Below the pieces are notes generated by a model. That model was not told where the DNA came from. It worked only from the letters and a program-made list of their open reading frames with translations, and ran no database searches. Below are positions 5,834-7,518 of a stretch of 7,518 bases of DNA, piece by piece; position 1 is the first letter of the stretch; the number at the start of each line of letters is the position of its first letter. Position numbers and translations under genes: made by a program. Source of the DNA: Comamonadaceae bacterium (GTDB lineage: Bacteria; Pseudomonadota; Gammaproteobacteria; Burkholderiales; Burkholderiaceae); NCBI GenBank assembly GCA_947374535.1, contig CANCCJ010000122.1, positions 1-7,518 of the forward strand, given 5' to 3'.

Positions 5834-6867
5834 CTTACTACACTGCCATCACTTGGATGCGCCGCATCTCGGGCATTGCCCTGAGCTGCGCCATGACGCT
5901 CGCTGTCCCCACCTTGAGCTGGGCCCAAACCGCCCCAAAACTCGACAAAGTGGTGGTGGCAGGTTGGAGCAAACCCATCACCGAAATCACCAACTTGCTG
6001 GTCGAAGAAGACAAAGGGTTTTTCAAAGCCCGTGGCATTGAACTGGGTTATGTGCCCGGCGCAGGTGGCGGCGATGCGTTGCGCAACTTGCTCAGCGGCC
6101 AAGCCGACGTGGCTTTCACTGACCCCGGCTCGTTCTTCACCGCTTTAGACAAAGGCGAAAAGCTACGCGCCATCTACGACATTTACCCGCAAAACGTGTT
6201 CAACGTGGTGTCGCTGAAATCACAAAATATCCTCAAACCTGCCGACCTCAAGGGCAAACGCATTGGCGTGTACAGCTTGTCCAGCGGCACTCGTCAAAAC
6301 TTGCAAGTGCTGTTGCACCAAGCCGGCTTGACCGAAGCCGACGTGACTTTGGTGGTGACGGGCTTGCTCAACTTCGCGCCCCTCATGCAAGGCCAAGTCG
6401 ATGCCACAGCTGCCACCGATACCGGCTTGCTGGTGGGCCGCCAAAAAGGCTTGGGCGGCGTGAATGTGATGGAAATCAAAAACCACCTCAACATTTCCAG
6501 TGACTTCTTTGTGGTGCGTGAAGACACCTACCAACAGAAAAAAGAGGTGCTCAAACGCTTCTTGCGCGCCTACCAAGACAGCGCCCAATGGATGATGCAG
6601 TCGCCCGAAGAAGCGGCCAAGCTGGCGGTCAAGCACGCCATCGATGGCCAAAACGTCAGCATCAACTTGGACATCATCCGCTTACGCAACGAAGCCAGTG
6701 TGTCGGCCACCACCGACCAACGCGGCTTGGGCGCCTTTGACATGGTGAGCTTGCAAAAAGGCGCCAAGGCCTACAAAGCCTTTGGCGTGATTCAGCGCGA
6801 CATCAAAATCAACGACGTGGTCAGCCAAGACTTGTTGCCCCCCGTCACAAAGCCCGCCAAGAAATGA
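5830..6867 (+). CDS. NMT1/ThiY-like periplasmic substrate-binding protein
   Basis: A 345-residue secreted binding protein. The N-terminus has basic residues (Arg11, Arg12), a hydrophobic core at 13-28 and a likely signal-peptidase site after Ala32 (SWA|QT), leaving about 313 mature residues. The mature part follows the NMT1/THI5-like, SsuA/TauA fold: GWSKPITE at 45-52, DKGFFKARGIEL at 61-72, GGGDALRNLLSGQADVAF at 79-96, and DLKGKRIGV at 139-147 opening the second lobe. Trp46 sits near where ThiY-type proteins place an aromatic ligand residue. The CCCFC iron motif of yeast THI5 is absent, so this is a transport protein rather than a pyrimidine synthase. A good AGGA (5819-5822) lies seven bases before the ATG, which overlaps the permease stop (ATGA). 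It should capture the operon's substrate in the periplasm. The family also binds sulfonates, nitrate and other compounds, so a thiamin-related ligand is inferred from the riboswitch. Confidence 0.9.
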   Translation: MTYYTAITWMRRISGIALSCAMTLAVPTLSWAQTAPKLDKVVVAGWSKPITEITNLLVEEDKGFFKARGIELGYVPGAGGGDALRNLLSGQADVAFTDPGSFFTALDKGEKLRAIYDIYPQNVFNVVSLKSQNILKPADLKGKRIGVYSLSSGTRQNLQVLLHQAGLTEADVTLVVTGLLNFAPLMQGQVDATAATDTGLLVGRQKGLGGVNVMEIKNHLNISSDFFVVREDTYQQKKEVLKRFLRAYQDSAQWMMQSPEEAAKLAVKHAIDGQNVSINLDIIRLRNEASVSATTDQRGLGAFDMVSLQKGAKAYKAFGVIQRDIKINDVVSQDLLPPVTKPAKK

Positions 6868-7518
6868 ACGCTACCGCACGCAACTTTGCTGGCCAAGTGG
6901 TCTTGGTCACAGGCGCCAGCCGAGGCATTGGTGCCGCCATTGCCAAAGCCTTTGCTCGCGAAGGGGCGATGGTGTTGGTGAACTACCTCAGCCACCACGC
7001 CGCTGCCCAAGATGTGGTGGCCCAATGCCAGCAACTCGGCGGCGACGCGTGGGCGCTGTCAGCGGACGTGCGCTCGCCAGAAGCCGTCAACGATATGGTG
7101 GCTCAGGCCTTGCGCGAAACAGGCCGTATTGATGCGGTGGTGAACAACGCGTTCAGCCCCTACACCTTCGACCCAGACCGCCGTCAACGTTTTTGGGAGG
7201 TGCCTTGGCAGGCTTACCAAACGCAGTTTGATGGCGCGGTACATGCGGCCTACAACGTGTGCCAAGCCGTGCTGCCACATTTCAAACAACGCGGGCAAGG
7301 CAGCATCGTCAACCTCACCAGCGATTTGGTGGACCGGCCCAGCATCGCCTACCACGACTACACCACAGCAAAATCGGCCTTGGTGGGGTTCAGCCGCAAC
7401 TTGGCTGCAGAGTTAGGTCCCCTGGGAATTCGCGTGAATTGCGTGGCCCCCGGCTTGGTCAGCCCGACCGATTCCAGCCGCGCCACCCAAGAGTCCGTCA
7501 AAGATGCACTGATCGCAC
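6864..7518 (+). CDS. SDR-family NAD(P)-dependent oxidoreductase (FabG-like), cut by window end
   Basis: The first 218 residues of a classical short-chain dehydrogenase/reductase; perhaps 30-40 C-terminal residues are missing beyond the window. The cofactor motif TGASRGIG is at 16-23, followed by the ADV acidic residue (Asp69) and NNA at 94-96. The catalytic set is Ser153, Tyr166 and Lys170 (YTTAK), with the standard 13-residue Ser-Tyr spacing. The PG turn is at 196-197. The usual NNAG glycine is replaced by Phe97. The ATG overlaps the binding-protein stop by four bases (ATGA), so it belongs to the same operon. Automatic annotation would probably call it 3-oxoacyl-ACP reductase, but the context of a LuxE/LuxC aldehyde-forming pair suggests, by inference, that it reduces the resulting aldehyde to an alcohol. 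It could equally oxidise an alcohol before import products are processed. Confidence 0.88.
   Translation, partial: MNATARNFAGQVVLVTGASRGIGAAIAKAFAREGAMVLVNYLSHHAAAQDVVAQCQQLGGDAWALSADVRSPEAVNDMVAQALRETGRIDAVVNNAFSPYTFDPDRRQRFWEVPWQAYQTQFDGAVHAAYNVCQAVLPHFKQRGQGSIVNLTSDLVDRPSIAYHDYTTAKSALVGFSRNLAAELGPLGIRVNCVAPGLVSPTDSSRATQESVKDALIA

Noticed and set aside
5830..6867. A THI5-type HMP-phosphate synthase
   Set aside because: A signal peptide is present, the CCCFC iron motif is absent, and the gene follows its own permease and ATPase; it is a transport binding protein.

Overview
The window is an entirely plus-strand stretch of GC-rich, densely coding DNA from a beta-proteobacterium. Burkholderiales, probably Comamonadaceae, is my inference from codon use, the FdxA type and the gene style; there is no rRNA or other phylogenetic marker here. 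No mobile element, CRISPR array, tRNA or clear sign of horizontal transfer is visible.

Region 1 (1-1457) starts with a terminator-like hairpin, then fdxA (a seven-iron 3Fe-4S/4Fe-4S ferredoxin). Twelve bases later comes a thioredoxin-reductase-like ferredoxin-NAD(P)H reductase. Together they look like a small electron-transfer unit.

Region 2 (1458-1765) is a 308-base gap holding a recognisable TPP (thiamin pyrophosphate) riboswitch. All core consensus blocks are present in order, but a 41-base insert with two hairpins interrupts the P4/P5 arm. A sigma70-like promoter overlaps the end of the reductase gene, and a long expression platform leads to the Shine-Dalgarno site of the next gene.

Region 3 (1766-7518, running off the window) is a six-gene operon behind that riboswitch, with every junction overlapping by 1 or 4 bases. 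In order it encodes a LuxE-family acyl-protein synthetase, a LuxC-family acyl-CoA/acyl-protein reductase, an ABC ATPase, an ABC permease, an NMT1/ThiY-like periplasmic binding protein, and an SDR oxidoreductase cut by the window end. LuxE plus LuxC is the classical machinery that activates a carboxylic acid with ATP, passes the acyl group between cysteines and reduces it to an aldehyde. An SDR could then reduce the aldehyde to an alcohol.

There is no luciferase or LuxD. Control by a TPP riboswitch and linkage to a ThiXYZ-like importer suggest, by inference, that the substrate is an oxidised thiamin-related carboxylate, such as a thiazole acetate, a pyrimidine carboxylate or thiamin acetic acid. 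It would be imported and reduced back to the usable alcohol. This candidate carboxylate-reduction route for thiamin salvage is the most interesting content of the window.
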